Positions 1-11,400 of a DNA stretch of 64,000 nt are shown here, one piece after another. Below the pieces are notes generated by a model that made no database searches, was not told the DNA's origin, and saw nothing but the letters and a program-made list of their open reading frames with translations. Every line of letters begins with the position of its first letter. Positions within the stretch are counted from its first letter, which is position 1. The translations under genes and the position numbers were made by a program. Source of the stretch: Nereocystis luetkeana. Taxonomy: Eukaryota; Sar; Phaeophyceae; Laminariales; Laminariaceae. Where the stretch lies: positions 4,564,438-4,628,437 of the forward strand of contig JARUPZ010000021.1 in the NCBI GenBank assembly GCA_031213475.1, read 5' to 3'.

Positions 1-538
1 AAAGAGATTAAAATTATGAAATACGTCGGCTGTGAGTTCGACTGATTAAATAGTTGATACTCAGCTTAGCAAGCTGCGTAGTACGTCCTGTATATATCCC
101 ATTTTTCACTCAATTTACAAATTGTATGCTAAGCCCTTCGCGCGTATGATGTAATAGGTGTTTCCTTGTCAAGGATATAGGCCAGTGGCTCGCCTGGATG
201 CTACCCGGGTCAACACGACTCTTAAAAAAAAAAGTGACTATAGACGTCAGCGGTTGATGCTATTACCAGGTACCAGGTATTATTCAAGCTTCGACGATAG
301 TTCACCCTTACCGGGTTAAAAATTACGAACAGGACGACACGAGCGGGCCACCACACAAATATAAAACCTGCATACCAGGTGTAACGGAGTAGTCCCTTGC
401 TATGACGCTGCTTATCAACCTTTCTGTTCCTGCCTTCCTATGACACCCTTTCTTTCTGTTTGGTCAACTGTCGCTCACCATATAGACCGGGGTCGGCGAA
501 ACCGACAGGCAGGTAGGTAGGTGTAGTCGCCGCCCTCT
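1..538. other. Intergenic, no gene seen
   Basis: No reading frame here resembles a protein. The stretch holds a doubled copy of the dispersed word TACCAGGTA at 263-279 and nothing else I can name. Confidence 0.5.
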
Positions 539-589
539 GTGAAAGGCAGAAGACGCAGAAGAATCCGTTTTCACCAGTTGTTCTCGTTA

Positions 590-596
590 GTGGCGC

Positions 597-647
<51 letters not shown>

Positions 648-660
648 CGTTGTTGTTGCA
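590..660. repeat. (GTT)n microsatellite
   Basis: About twenty uninterrupted GTT units lie between 598 and 658. They create long poly-Leu, poly-Thr and poly-Asn reading frames on both strands, which I take to be artefacts of the repeat. Confidence 0.85.
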
Positions 661-871
661 GCTGTCGTCATCATCGATGCATCCGCACTGGCGCCGTGAC
701 ACATACCTGGTCCTGGTAGTTACGCACCTTGCCCCTCCCCATGCCATCGCCCCAATGATTTCACCTGAGCCGTGCGACTCTAGCTTCCCGAGGTCCCCCC
801 TCCCCTCTTCCACCTCCCCCCACCTCCCCCTCCTCCGCTTCCCCACCTCCTTCCTTCCACCCCTCCCCCCC

Positions 872-960
872 ACCGACTACGGCCGTGCATGATATCGAGT
901 ACAACCCCCCCCCTCGCCCCCTGCCCCCCCCCCCCCTCCTTCCACCCCCTCCCCCCGCAC
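872..960 (+). repeat. Element C end fragment with poly-C tract
   Basis: A 45-bp fragment (ACTACGGCCGTGCATGATAT, then CGAGTACA) runs straight into a C-rich tract. It matches the tail end of the poly-C-tailed element C family. It lies just beyond the stop codon of the minus-strand CCCH gene. Confidence 0.7.
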
Positions 961-1008
961 GCGGGCTACTCCTCCTGCTGTTTCCGGGAGTAGTAGTGGT
1001 GACTGCTC

Positions 1009-1046
1009 CTACAGCAGCAGGTGCAGCGGTCGCGGATGCAGTCGCA

Positions 1047-1083
<37 letters not shown>

Positions 1084-3582
1084 CTGCTGTCTCTGCGGTG
1101 GGGGGGGCGGGGGCTGGGGTGCAGCAGCCGCCGCCGCCACCGCCGCCGCCACCATCGCCTCCGTCGGTCGCCCCGCCCCAGTATAGAAAATGGGAGCGAC
1201 ATGGCAGTGAGTAAACGGGCAGCCTTCGCGACGGCAACGTTGTCCCCGCCAGGTGTAGTCGCACGCTCCCGCCGGCGTGGCCCACGCACGCATGCGCGCC
1301 CTGAAAGAATCACTCCCTGAGGGCGCCCATGGGAGGGGGCGGGGGAGACCCCCCACCCCCCCCATGGATCCCTCGCCGTCTTGCGAACTGTGCCCCCCTC
1401 CCCTGGATGGTGCTGCTGCTGCTGTTGCTTCCTTGTTACTGTCGTTGTTCGCCTCGTTCTTTCCTCCCGACCCGCCCCCGCCTATCCAAGTCACTAGAGC
1501 GTCCCGGGCGGGGCTGGGCCGCCGGGCACGCTCGTCCAAGAAGAAGAGCGCCTCAAGCCGCGCGAATCCGGGCGGTTTCTTCACTGAGATCTCCGTCCGC
1601 GAGCGGGGCTCTGCGACGTAGTGCTTCTTCCAGAACGAGCTCGCTTCCGCGGAGAGCTCGTGGAACGCCGGGGCCACCCCGATGATGACAGCCGCCAACA
1701 CCATGTCGCGCACCCTCTCCGGGTGGAGGACGAGCCCGTCGCGGTGGAAAAGGAGGTAGCTCTTCAGGTCCCTCCCGACCTGTTCAAGCTCTTCCCTCAG
1801 CGACCCCACCCGGTCTCGCCACTCCTGAGCGCACTCCGACGCGCCATACTCGAGTACCGCCAGGAGGGTGAGAACGAGCGTGCCGAAGTGGGTTTCCATA
1901 TGGGGCATTGCTCCCACCGGGGGTGCCGCCCCTGTAGGAGCGGGCAGGTGGAAGTCGCGGGGGGCGTAATAGGACAGGGTCTGCAGCTGCCTCACGCCCA
2001 AAGCGGTGGCCCTCGCCACTTTGTCCATCACCGCGGGGAGGCGGTCGTAGGTTAGGTGCTTCGGGGCGCCGATGCCTCCACGGACGAGGTATAGCCTCGG
2101 GCCGACCGTGGAGATCCAGCGTTCCGCGGCGAGCTCGGCGTGCGTGTTAACGGCGTCCCACTGCTCCAGGGTCTGCTCCTCCTGCGGCTGGATGTCCTGC
2201 TGCTGCGGCTGGATGATGGCATGTTGTTGAATGGGCTGCTGCTGGATGGGCTGCTGCTGCTGAAAGGCCCGCTGCTGGAAGGCCTGCTGCTCGAGGGCCT
2301 GCTGCTGCATGACCTGCTGGTGTTGGATGGTCTGCTGCTGCATGGACTGCTGCTGAATAGCCTCTTGCTGCAGGATAGACTGCTGTTGTTGGATGGTCTG
2401 CTGCTGCTGGATGGCCTGCTGCTGGATGAACTGCTGCTGGATGGCTTGCTGCTGGATAGCCTGCTGCTGCTGGATGGTCTTCTGCTCCATGGCCTGCTGC
2501 TCGATGGCCTGCTGCTGGATGGCCTGCTGCCGCTGGATGGTCTGCTGCTCCAAGGCCCTCTGCTGGATGGCCTGCTGCTGGATGGCCTGCTGCTCCAGCG
2601 TTTCTTCTTGGGACCCTCTTACTCTTGTTCCTGTTCTTGCTGTCGTTGTTCTTGCTTCTGCTGGACCAGGTGAACACTGATAGCTACCGACCACCCCCCC
2701 CGCAGCATCTCCCCCTGCCGAGACTCTTCCGGCGTGCCGCCGGGTTCCCGTAGACCGCGGCTTCACCCCAATCGCGGCACCTACCACTGCCAGGAATCCT
2801 CGGGGGTGCTTGGTATCCGTATCCGTATCATCAGTATCCGCATGGCGTGGTTCGACACCAGCAGCAGCAGAACCCCCCCCTGCCGGGATTCCTCCAGCGG
2901 CGTGCTGAGCATCCGCATGCCGTGATTTGACCCGCCCCGCAGAACGCCCCCTCGCAGGGTCTGTTCCGGTGCGCTCGGCATCCGCCTGCCATAGCTTGAT
3001 CTGCCTCCCGGGACCTCCTACCAACACGAACCCTCCGGTGCGCCGGGTACTATCCGAAAACAACGGGGATTCTCCGGCGGTGTGCTGAGTAGGACCATCC
3101 GCGTGCCGTGGCTTGACCCCCTCCGCTGTACCTCCTCCTCGTCTGGCCGGATCTCCTCTTTTCGTTGGCTGGGCATCCTCAATATTATGCTGTGGATTGT
3201 TGTTGTTGCTGTTGTTGTGCTGTCCGTCGCCGCGGTGGTGGTAATGGTGGTGGTGGTGGTGGTGTTGTTGCTGTTCGCGCTGATCGCGCCGGCGTCTCAG
3301 GTTGACCTCCAGCTTAGCAATACGGAGCGCGATCAGTTTCTGGTTGGCCTGCAGCAGTCGGATCAACACGTCCATCTCTGATGGCTCAACAAGCGGCGGT
3401 GTTCCGGCCGGGCTAACGTGGCGGATTCTTGCTCCGGCTTTACGAACTCTGGCCCGTGCGTGAACCCTCGCCGCCGGGGCGGCTATGGCGCCGGGTTCGG
3501 TCGGAGGGCCTGCCGCATCGAGCCGGGGTGCTCCCTGCCATCTCATCATGTCGCTACGATGCGGGTTGTCGATCTTGGTCAT
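1009..3582 (-). CDS. Gln-rich CCCH zinc-finger protein, intronless
   Basis: Reading from the ATG at 3582 gives 857 residues. The frame stays open for 125 codons upstream, but that part is compositionally poor. The N-terminal third is low-complexity, with a His run around 3230-3270. A Gln-rich block built from repeats of the type QQQAIQQ is coded at about 2160-2600. A globular region follows (WDAVNTH... to ...LVTWIG), rich in helix-forming residues. Residues about 774-792 form a CCCH zinc finger with Cys-x8-Cys-x4-Cys-x3-His spacing (CDYTWRGQRC, then CPFTH). The tail is poly-Ala, poly-Pro and poly-Gln. CCCH fingers usually bind RNA. A single long frame beside many-exon neighbours, with a globular domain followed by a zinc finger, would also fit a gag-like retroelement protein, but no reverse transcriptase lies nearby. 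I do not recognise the central domain. The 3' end could be spliced rather than stop at 1009. Confidence 0.65.
2160..2610 (-). repeat. Coding CTG/CAG-rich degenerate repeat
   Basis: A degenerate array of 15- to 21-bp units based on CTGCTGCTGGATGG. On the minus strand it encodes repeated QQQ(A/T)IQ. The opposite strand is also fully open but only as a Leu-rich shadow. Confidence 0.8.
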
Positions 3583-4727
3583 TTTGAAACACGCCGGGGA
3601 CAGAGAGAGAAAGCAGAGAGAGTCGGACGATCGACTTGAAATAAATGCTGTTTTTAGAAGCTGCGAGTTGACACGAAGAGTAGAGCAGCAGTAGTACGAG
3701 GACGCTCGGGAAAACACAACGCACGCGGGTCGTCGAGCTGAAAAAGAATCCACCAATTTCCGCTCCACTGCCGTGCTGTTGTGTGCCTTCCGGGTGTCGG
3801 TGCGACGTGGGTGTCGATATATTTGCGGTGATTGCGTCGCGGGACTGTGTGTGATCGACCGACAGATAATAATTTTCACACAAGAAACGCCTTCTCTCTC
3901 GAGGAACAAATTGCAGTTAGTTGCAGTATTCAAACATTCAAATATTTGAAAATTCAAAAATTCAATGTTGTATCGTACTGCGTATCATGTTCCCAAGATG
4001 AGTACCGGTATGCATGTAGAGGAAAAAGGATCTGCTCGTTTATGCCATTTTTTTAATTCGATTGTCTTGTGGACCCCGGACCCCGGCCCTTACATGCGAA
4101 CTGTTGTTCCAGTGCACGAGATGGTACTGGCCGAAATCAAATGGAAATCAAGCCTGTACCAGGTACCAGGTAAGTATTATCGTCTCGTCGACCCTGGTAT
4201 GAATATTCGTAGCATCCAGGGGAAAAGGAGTCACCGACCAGCAGTCAATCGCGGGGGAAATAATGGAAAACGCGCGAACGGTTATCACGCACTTTGCAAA
4301 GTCGAGTATCGGCCGATCGGTTCCACTCACAGCTGACTTTTTTTCTTTTTTTTTTTCATTTGTATTAAAAAAAAAAATGTCCCCTCCATGTCAAATGTGA
4401 GCTTCTTCTGTGAATGTGACGCTGAGTTTGTGGTTGTTCCCCGTGCTTAGATTGAGTATATAATGGGCCGAAATCATCTCCATTGTTTGAGTCGTGAATC
4501 GACTCCACGACGAGGTCTGTCAGTTTACACACGTCACATATATATGCACACCGCGCGTGACATCCCTGTTAAAAAAAGATGAGGTGCCACAGACACATTT
4601 TATATTAGTTGCCGTCCGACAATCAATAATAATGTGCACAGGGCGTTACTCACATTCAAAATGAAAAAGCTGACCTAATTCGTCGATATCCATGTGGATA
4701 TATACCACGCCGTTCGCAGAGATTATT
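3583..4727. other. Upstream region of the CCCH gene
   Basis: This probably contains the 5' UTR and promoter of the minus-strand CCCH gene. A double TACCAGGTA motif sits at 4156-4172. At about 4292-4337 there is a sequence shared with the donor side of the exon at 55.4 kb. No other coding signal was seen. Confidence 0.4.
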
Positions 4728-4846
4728 ATTGCGGGGGACCATATAGTTAATAGGACCTATACGGTATACATAAAAACCAATATATTTCACCATTTTTACT
4801 AACAATATTTGGTCCTACCCTGGTATTAACTATGGTCCCCTGTAAT
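4728..4846. mobile_element. Element A (palindromic MITE-like), copy 1
   Basis: Two arms, GCGGGGGACCATA and its complement at 4830-4845, enclose the AT-rich centre seen in all copies. There are small insertions near both ends relative to the consensus. Confidence 0.85.
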
Positions 4847-5579
4847 ATTAATAGTATACGATTCGAACGAAGATTATAATCGAACCGATTTTTGGGAAAA
4901 ATTCCACAGTTGTTCCTACAAAAAAAATACACCAGGCTGAGTTCGACTGTGGCCTATTTACCGATACTTGGTATACTCAGCTTTTTTTGCAAGCTTCGTG
5001 TGGTCGTCCACCAGTGTTCTACTACCGAGTAACTAACTGCTGTTGTAGTACATGAATTCGTTTTATTTCTTCGTCGACCATGAAGTATAGGTCGCGGTTA
5101 TACTCAACCCCTGGGTAGTGCCCGAGGTTCACCAGGAGACGATTTGATAAGAAGGCAGGGCGTCTTTGTCCGAAACCATTTTGCGCAACAATAAGTTTTT
5201 TTTTAATTTTAGATTATAAACAAGCAAAAAAAGGTTTTAAAAGGAAACGTAAAAAAAAGAGCTTTCTGGCGAGGTTTCGTATACTACGCTCTAAAAATAA
5301 TGTCGGTATCTGTGGGTCAGAAAACCCGGCCAAAATTCGGCTCCCACGTTCCTGGGTAAAAGCCACTTGAAATAAGAGGGGGATAGTTTAGCAGTCACTC
5401 CTGTAGTATTATTAGTACTACAGCAGTAGTAGTACGGGACAAGGACACTACTGTTTCAAAAAGAAAACGAGCAATCAGAAAGGCATACTGATAATTACAG
5501 GAAAATATGAAATTCGAGAGTCATTTCAGTGTAAAAAAAACGGCGTCCCCGGTGGCTTGGTAGGTGGTCCGCGTGCCTA

Positions 5580-5850
5580 TCAAGATCAATTTCGTGGGTT
5601 CAAGTCTCACCGAGTGCATGCTCGTAGGGACTTTTTCTTGCATAAATAACTTGATTGGCGGAAAGCGCGAGAGCGTGAGTTGGCTACATTCGATGAAAAT
5701 CGATGAGCAGTGGGAATGCTGAACCCTATGCGCGACGAAAAATAAAGGCACGTACCGGGGAGGAGAAGGGACGACACCTATGACCGCGGCTTGTCCAGAA
5801 GATCGCCGAGGGTAAAACCTCCTGCGAGCTAGGCTGGAAAGTAAAAGTGA
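5580..5850. repeat. Dispersed repeat, empty-site copy
   Basis: This segment is paralogous to 21640-22250. The copy here lacks the element F insertion and lacks the TACCTGGTA motifs found in the other copy, so it serves as the reference empty site. It also carries a B-box-like GGGTTCAAGTC, but no tRNA fold. Confidence 0.75.
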
Positions 5851-6233
5851 GGTTGAAAAAAACCAGAAAGAAACGCACTCGTTCTGAGAAGAAGAAATCC
5901 AGCTTGGACCAGTTATCCTGTTTCTGATGATAAATACCAGACATTAATACTACGTGGGTAACTTGTCTGGTACACAGTAGCAGATGCAGAGGGGGAACAC
6001 AAAAAAAAAAGAATAGAAAACGGAGCCACAGTCGGCACCATGTCGGAACTCAAAAACAAACTATTACCATTAGTACCTGAAGTTCGGAACACGTTCATAG
6101 CGGGTTGGGATTCTCGCCAGAAATGAAACAAAACCACTTTTTTTTCATTTCTTTTCAACTCGATTATAGTACACCCCCACACCCCCCATCCCCTGTCTGG
6201 GACTTGAAAAAAAGAAAGTGAGGCATCTTCACT
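5851..6233. other. Intergenic, no gene seen
   Basis: AT-rich sequence with no coding or repeat signal that I can name. Confidence 0.4.
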
Positions 6234-6340
6234 ATTACGGGGGACCATAGTTAATAGGACCTATGGTATACATAAAAACCTATATGTTTAACCATTTTTA
6301 CTGACAATATTTGGTCCTATTAACTATGGTCCCCCGTAAT
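6234..6340. mobile_element. Element A, copy 2
   Basis: A near-perfect palindrome of about 106 bp, from ATTACGGGGGACC to GGTCCCCCGTAAT, flanked by CT and AA. Confidence 0.9.
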
Positions 6341-6382
6341 AATACTGCTATCTGGGACTCAAAACCTGTCCAATTACGCAAG

Positions 6383-6549
6383 ATGCCAACCACCCTCCTT
6401 GTGGAGGAACAACGCTTCAACTGGGTGGACAGGGTGGCCATGGCACACGACAGCCCGAAACAAAAGCCACTTCGCAAACTCCTCCTGCCCTCCTGGCTTC
6501 CGGAAAATCGCGAAGAAACCCTCTTAAGGTGTTTCGCCGAGGTAAAGCG
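6383..6549 (+). CDS. Possible plus-strand exon
   Basis: From the ATG at 6383 the frame reads MPTTLLVEEQRFNWVDRVA and continues through KPLRKLLLPSWLPENREE to a good donor, GAG|GTAAAG, at 6550. The composition looks protein-like, unlike the surroundings. I do not recognise it and see no partner exon. It could be a relic of a transposon protein. Confidence 0.3.
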
Positions 6550-6706
6550 CGCGAAAACAAATTTATCCTTGTGTTTTCACAGAAGCAAAACGAACAAAAA
6601 CGACAAACCTCTCGATATCGCCTACTTCACTCTACAACTCTCTGGGGCCTGTGGATGGGCGCCCCAGAGAAACGCTATTAATCCTAATAACAGCAGAAGT
6701 ATTTAA

Positions 6707-8190
6707 AACCACTCTGGCCTAAAATATACCTGGTGATGCCCGTTTGATGTTCACATCAGAGTCTGAATTATGACAATTAATATCCGGCCAGAGTTGTACC
6801 AGGTAGTTGTTTAACCCGTAGAGAGCTGGATCCACGTTTCGGGGACGAATCACTTGGGATTAGAGTGTACTCATTTTTGCAGCGGAAAAAAAAGGGGTAA
6901 TCCCCTTAGAACGACATCCACAGTTTTGGTGATAAAATATTCAGAACTAGAGTACGCTCAGTTTTGCAATAGGAACAAGCAATCGCAAGGATCTGGCTCA
7001 CTCAGCGGCACTTCGCGAACCATCGCGCCACCACCACCCTCGCCTCCACCTACGTCCTTGCCCCCACTCCCCCCCCCCCCCCCCCTGGCCATTCCAGCTG
7101 TACGTCCCCGCCCCCTGACCACTACAACTAGCTGGAGGCAGCGCTTTATTGGCATTTTCTGCGAGCGCAACGCCGCCCTTGGCCGATACCATTTCGTTCG
7201 CTCCAAAGCGCAAGCAGAATCGACGAAAAACTAAATGTAGTGGCGCCGTGACCCACCCGCCCGCCACCCCACCCCGCCACCCACCCATTCAGCACTCACC
7301 AACCCCTTCCTCAGTCCCTCCCGAAAATCACAACCACCTACACATCCACCCACTCTCTCCCAACCAGCCCCTCCCGATTACCATACACCCACGACCTGCA
7401 GTATCTCTCGCAGTCCTCGATCGCAAACCATGAAGGATCTGACCCCAATCGGTGAGGAAAGAACGCACTCAACGCACCTTCAGCCGGAGGAAGTTCCAGC
7501 AAAAATAGTCCACCTACCTAACTGGAAACCCATTGTACCCCCTCCTCCCTCCCCCCGCCTTCATACAACGCCCCGTGTACCACCACCGTCGGAGGGGACG
7601 TTGTCGACCGTCTATCGGCCAGGGGGCGCGAAATGCAAGCGTTGGATGTGTGCCTCTCGCGACTGGCTGAAGCTCGCGCGCCCAAACCAACCCAACCCAG
7701 CCTAGTCAAACCCTACTCAATCTAACCCAACCCAACCCAACCCAACTGGGGCTGTGAATCACAGCCGATTCATAGGATTCAATCTTGTAAAATTGAATCG
7801 ACGACGGAATCGTGAGATGGAGATAGGTATTTTACCGATTAAACCATATCTGGTAACATATTTCACCGGCTACATTGGCCCCCTCACCAGTCGGGAGGGG
7901 GGGTGGGGGGGGTATTGGGGCGTGATTTGCTTGTTCTATTCCACTCGCAATTCAACATGTATCGATAAACAAATGACGAAACGGCTCTCGTCGAGATCGC
8001 TATAAAAAATAAATTGAAACTTTTACCTCCGATTCGAAGCCTTTGAACCCAACCCCACCCAAAGACGATGAGTCGGCTCGCGTGGAAATCGCTATAAAAA
8101 TCCAGTCGAACTTTCCCTCCGATTCAAAGCCCTTAAACCCAACCCAACCCAACCCCACCCCACCCCACCTAATCTCTTCGCTCCCGCTGC
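6707..8190. other. C-rich intergenic region
   Basis: No gene seen. It contains a TACCAGGTA motif at 6797, a CCACC/CCCCC-rich stretch (7020-7090, 7255-7560), and CCCAA pentamer runs at 7685-7745. Confidence 0.4.
7976..8165. repeat. Tandem duplication of about 85 bp with CCCAA tail
   Basis: The unit (GAGATCGCTATAAAAA ... TCCGATTCGAAGCC ... AACCCAACCCC) occurs twice in a row. The second unit ends in an expanded AACCC run. It lies just beyond the stop of the DUSP gene, which ends at 8195 on the minus strand. Confidence 0.7.
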
Positions 8191-8194
8191 AACC

Positions 8195-8491
8195 CTACCT
8201 TCTCTCTCCCTCCGGTCTGGGTGGCGGCGGTACCCCCCGCCCCCCCCCCCTCCCACTCCGCAGGCGGTGCAAGTCCTCTTCCTCTTCTCTCGCGCCGAAA
8301 TCGATTTCATCACCCTCCTCTATCTCACTGTCGTAGTCATCTTCCTCCTCGGGTCCGCCTCCGGCCGATATGCGGCTGTAGCGGCCACTGGAGGCGTTTG
8401 TGCGACGGGAGCAGCAGCAGAGCCAGCGGGGGCAGCGTCGGCGACACTTGGCGCCGCAGGTGAAGAGCGCTATGAAGACGCAGTCGATCAC
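8195..8491 (-). CDS. DUSP gene exon 7 (membrane segment, acidic tail, stop)
   Basis: The acceptor is TTAG|GTGATCGAC. The exon reads VIDCVFIALFTCGAKCRRRC, then WLCCC, then an acidic stretch around DDYDSEIEEGDEIDF and EEEED, and stops with TAG at 8195. Confidence 0.85.
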   Translation of the reverse strand: MIDCVFIALFTCGAKCRRRCPRWLCCCSRRTNASSGRYSRISAGGGPEEEDDYDSEIEEGDEIDFGAREEEEDLHRLRSGRGGGRGVPPPPRPEGERR

Positions 8492-11400
8492 CTAACATGC
8501 AATGTTGGGAGGGGGACAGGGTTGGGTGTTGGTATTGGTGACGCTTTGGGGGGGGCGGGGGGGGGGGGTTGGGGGTAATGGTCGTCGTGGTGTGCTTGTG
8601 TTGGCGTTGTGGTGGTTGTTGTGGCGGTGGTCGGTGTTACTATGGTTGTTGTTATGTGGTGGCTGTTGTGGCGGTGGTTGTTGTGGTCGTTGATATTGTG
8701 GTTGTTTATCGTGACCTCGTTGCTGTTGTTGTCAGTACACAAACGACAACAAAAGGGCCTTGGTTGTGCGTGTGCAGGTCCGGGTCATAAAACCCCACTA
8801 ACGCGAGCAAATAATAGTATAACGGTTTCACGAAGCGTAGTAAATATGACGGTTTCATGCAGCGAAGTACGACGGTTTCGCGCGGCGCAGCATATATGAC
8901 GGTATCACGAAGCGTAGTATATATGACGGTTTCATGCAGCATAATACGACGAATTCACGCAGCGTACAAAATTCGGCGGGTTTCAACCAGCGTATAATAA
9001 TATGTCGGTTTCACGCGGCGAGTATAACATGGTCCGATGCGCTCACCCCCTCCGTGATGCAGCAACACAGCCGCGGCTTGTCCGGCAGGCGCACTTCGTC
9101 GGGCTCCACACGCCATCGCATCTTCTGTACCTTAGGCAAGCGTCGCAGACGAACAGAGAACAAAAATCGGTGGGCAACGGGATCACGCCACAGCAGTAGA
9201 GAGGGGGCACCTACGATTGTTTTCAGGTTCCCTAGACGTATGCCAATGGAAACGCGAAGTCCCAACAACAAAAAATCAAACACGTTGCTTTCAAAGAACA
9301 GCCGAAAATTTCCTCGCACCGCCGCTGTTGGAAAAAAAAAGTTTTTTTTAACAACTGCTGCAGGCGGCGCAATTTGTTTTTTCTGCTTGAAAATTGGCAA
9401 CACGCTGATAGAGATCAGCTCGTGCGACGATCAGCGCTCGATCTCAACATAGACTCAGCCCACGGCCAACCCACTCGGTGTCCGGCAAGGCCAACGAATG
9501 TAGATGACGGCCTCGAAGATATCAGGTGGATCCATGGTCTAGGGGGCGAGAGCTTGCCGGCGGCGTCCTACGGTATCCTCCCAAACCTGAAAAAAAACTA
9601 TTTTTTGCCATTCGAGACGGGTGGAGAAGTTTTGTCTTCTGTTTTGTGCACACCAGCGGCCAATTGTTGTTTATCATACGCCTGGTCAGCTCCCGCCACA
9701 TGACCCCGGCCATGGTGTGAAGACGGTGACCCTAGGGTGGGTCGGGGCCCCTAACGAGCGCTCATAATTCATGACGCAGTCGTTGGTTTTGTCGATCGAT
9801 GTCCGTCAAGGACTCGGAGTCTCGCCGCTTCTAACCAAAGATCGGCCTAAGTTTTTCTCAAGCCGATGTTGGCCCGACATCGGCCCCAAATTTGCGTTTT
9901 TCGGGCTTTTACAAAAGTTTGGAAGTTTTTTTTTTCTAAACGTGCCCATAGAAAGCGTGTTCTATAAAATTCTGGAGGGTATCTTTGAAATCCCATTTTT
10001 TTAATACTTCGCTTTCCCATTGGCATAGGTCTTACACAGGACAACATGGCTGCAATGTGCTTGGCTATTCAAACCCTAACCCTTAACCCCGACCACCTTG
10101 GAAAATACTGGTCGAAGGAATATATCACGAGGAGTTATTAATTCATGGTTGTTCACGGGTCGGGTCAAATCTCGCGGGTCAGGTCGGGTCGGGTCGCGAA
10201 ACGGTGACCGGACCCGATCCGTGATAAATTCGGAAACCCCATGATCCGACTCGACCCGACCCGACCCAATCCAAACCGACCCAACCCAACCTAACCGGAC
10301 CCGTGAGATGTTGAAAACTTCGTGACCCAACCCCCGGGTTCGGGTCATGACCCGCGCACAGCCCTGGTTGTTAGTTAATAAGACTCCGGGCGTAAATACG
10401 AGGACCACTTGGTCTTCATATTAATATCTAAACGGTCCTCAAAATCCCACCCAGAGTGGTACCAGGCAGTGTGGACTATCAACCATTTTGTAGGTGGGCC
10501 AAGCCTTTTATTAATAGTCCTGCAGTCCCGTTTAGGGGAAAACAGCCTTAGAATTAGAGTGGTTTGTCCCGAACAAGGGACTGCAGTCCTAAAAGGGTTC
10601 ATACTTAGTGCCTCCAAGGGCGGCTGTGTGGAGTCAATCTAGTGTTGGGTACCAAAGGAGGATCGAGTTCGACACGGTACTGATACGTTTCCAAAAACAC
10701 TCTTCGCAATCGATACGATTTCAATATTCGACACATCGAAGCTGCCGTTCAGTGTCAGAACACTAAAGCAAACACGGGGGGGGGTATCAGGGGAGGTGTG
10801 TTCTGCCTGTATGCGATATATCGACTTTTTCGGGGGATTTTGTACATCGAAACTTGCAATACGATATCCAACACTAATAATAGTAGAGCTGCGAGAATTG
10901 CATTAACCCTATCCCCGACTACTTTGTTTTTGACATCTCTTTGATTGTTTCTTTTCGTTTCACTATTTCATAGAGTATGTATGTCGTGCCTGTCGTATCT
11001 ATTAATAGTATGATGACATGGCTTTGCATTGCCCACTGCAGTGCATACTGCACACGTGGCAACGTAGTATCTCTGTGGCGTAGCTTTGTGACCGCAGAAC
11101 TTGTATCTCTTCTAGGATTGGAGAATCGGCACGGACACTGGTTGTGCTGGATGTCGACGGGTAGAAAGAACGGTTTAATGTGAAGGACACACACACCGCC
11201 CGAGGTAATTCTCGAAATAAATGTGCGACAAGGAGGTATGGTATGGACAATCGGCAGCCTTGGAAAATTCTTGAAATAATGATGCCATAAGGAGCTTTTC
11301 AACAGTGTGGACTATTATAATAGCTATTTTGTCGAAGCTGTGGGCCAAGTCGTCAACAGTATTCCTGCGTACTGCCCCCGCGGTTGGCTGGGTGGGGCCA

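Noticed and set aside
2140..2673. Leu-rich plus-strand frame with LLLDGLL repeats
   Set aside because: Antisense of the Gln-rich coding array. The minus strand has the longer frame and the zinc finger.
5541..5612. tRNA-like stretch with A-box-like TGGCTTGGTAGG and B-box-like GGGTTCAAGTC
   Set aside because: A T-arm can be drawn (GTGGG/CTCAC), but the anticodon stem does not pair and the segment belongs to a dispersed repeat.
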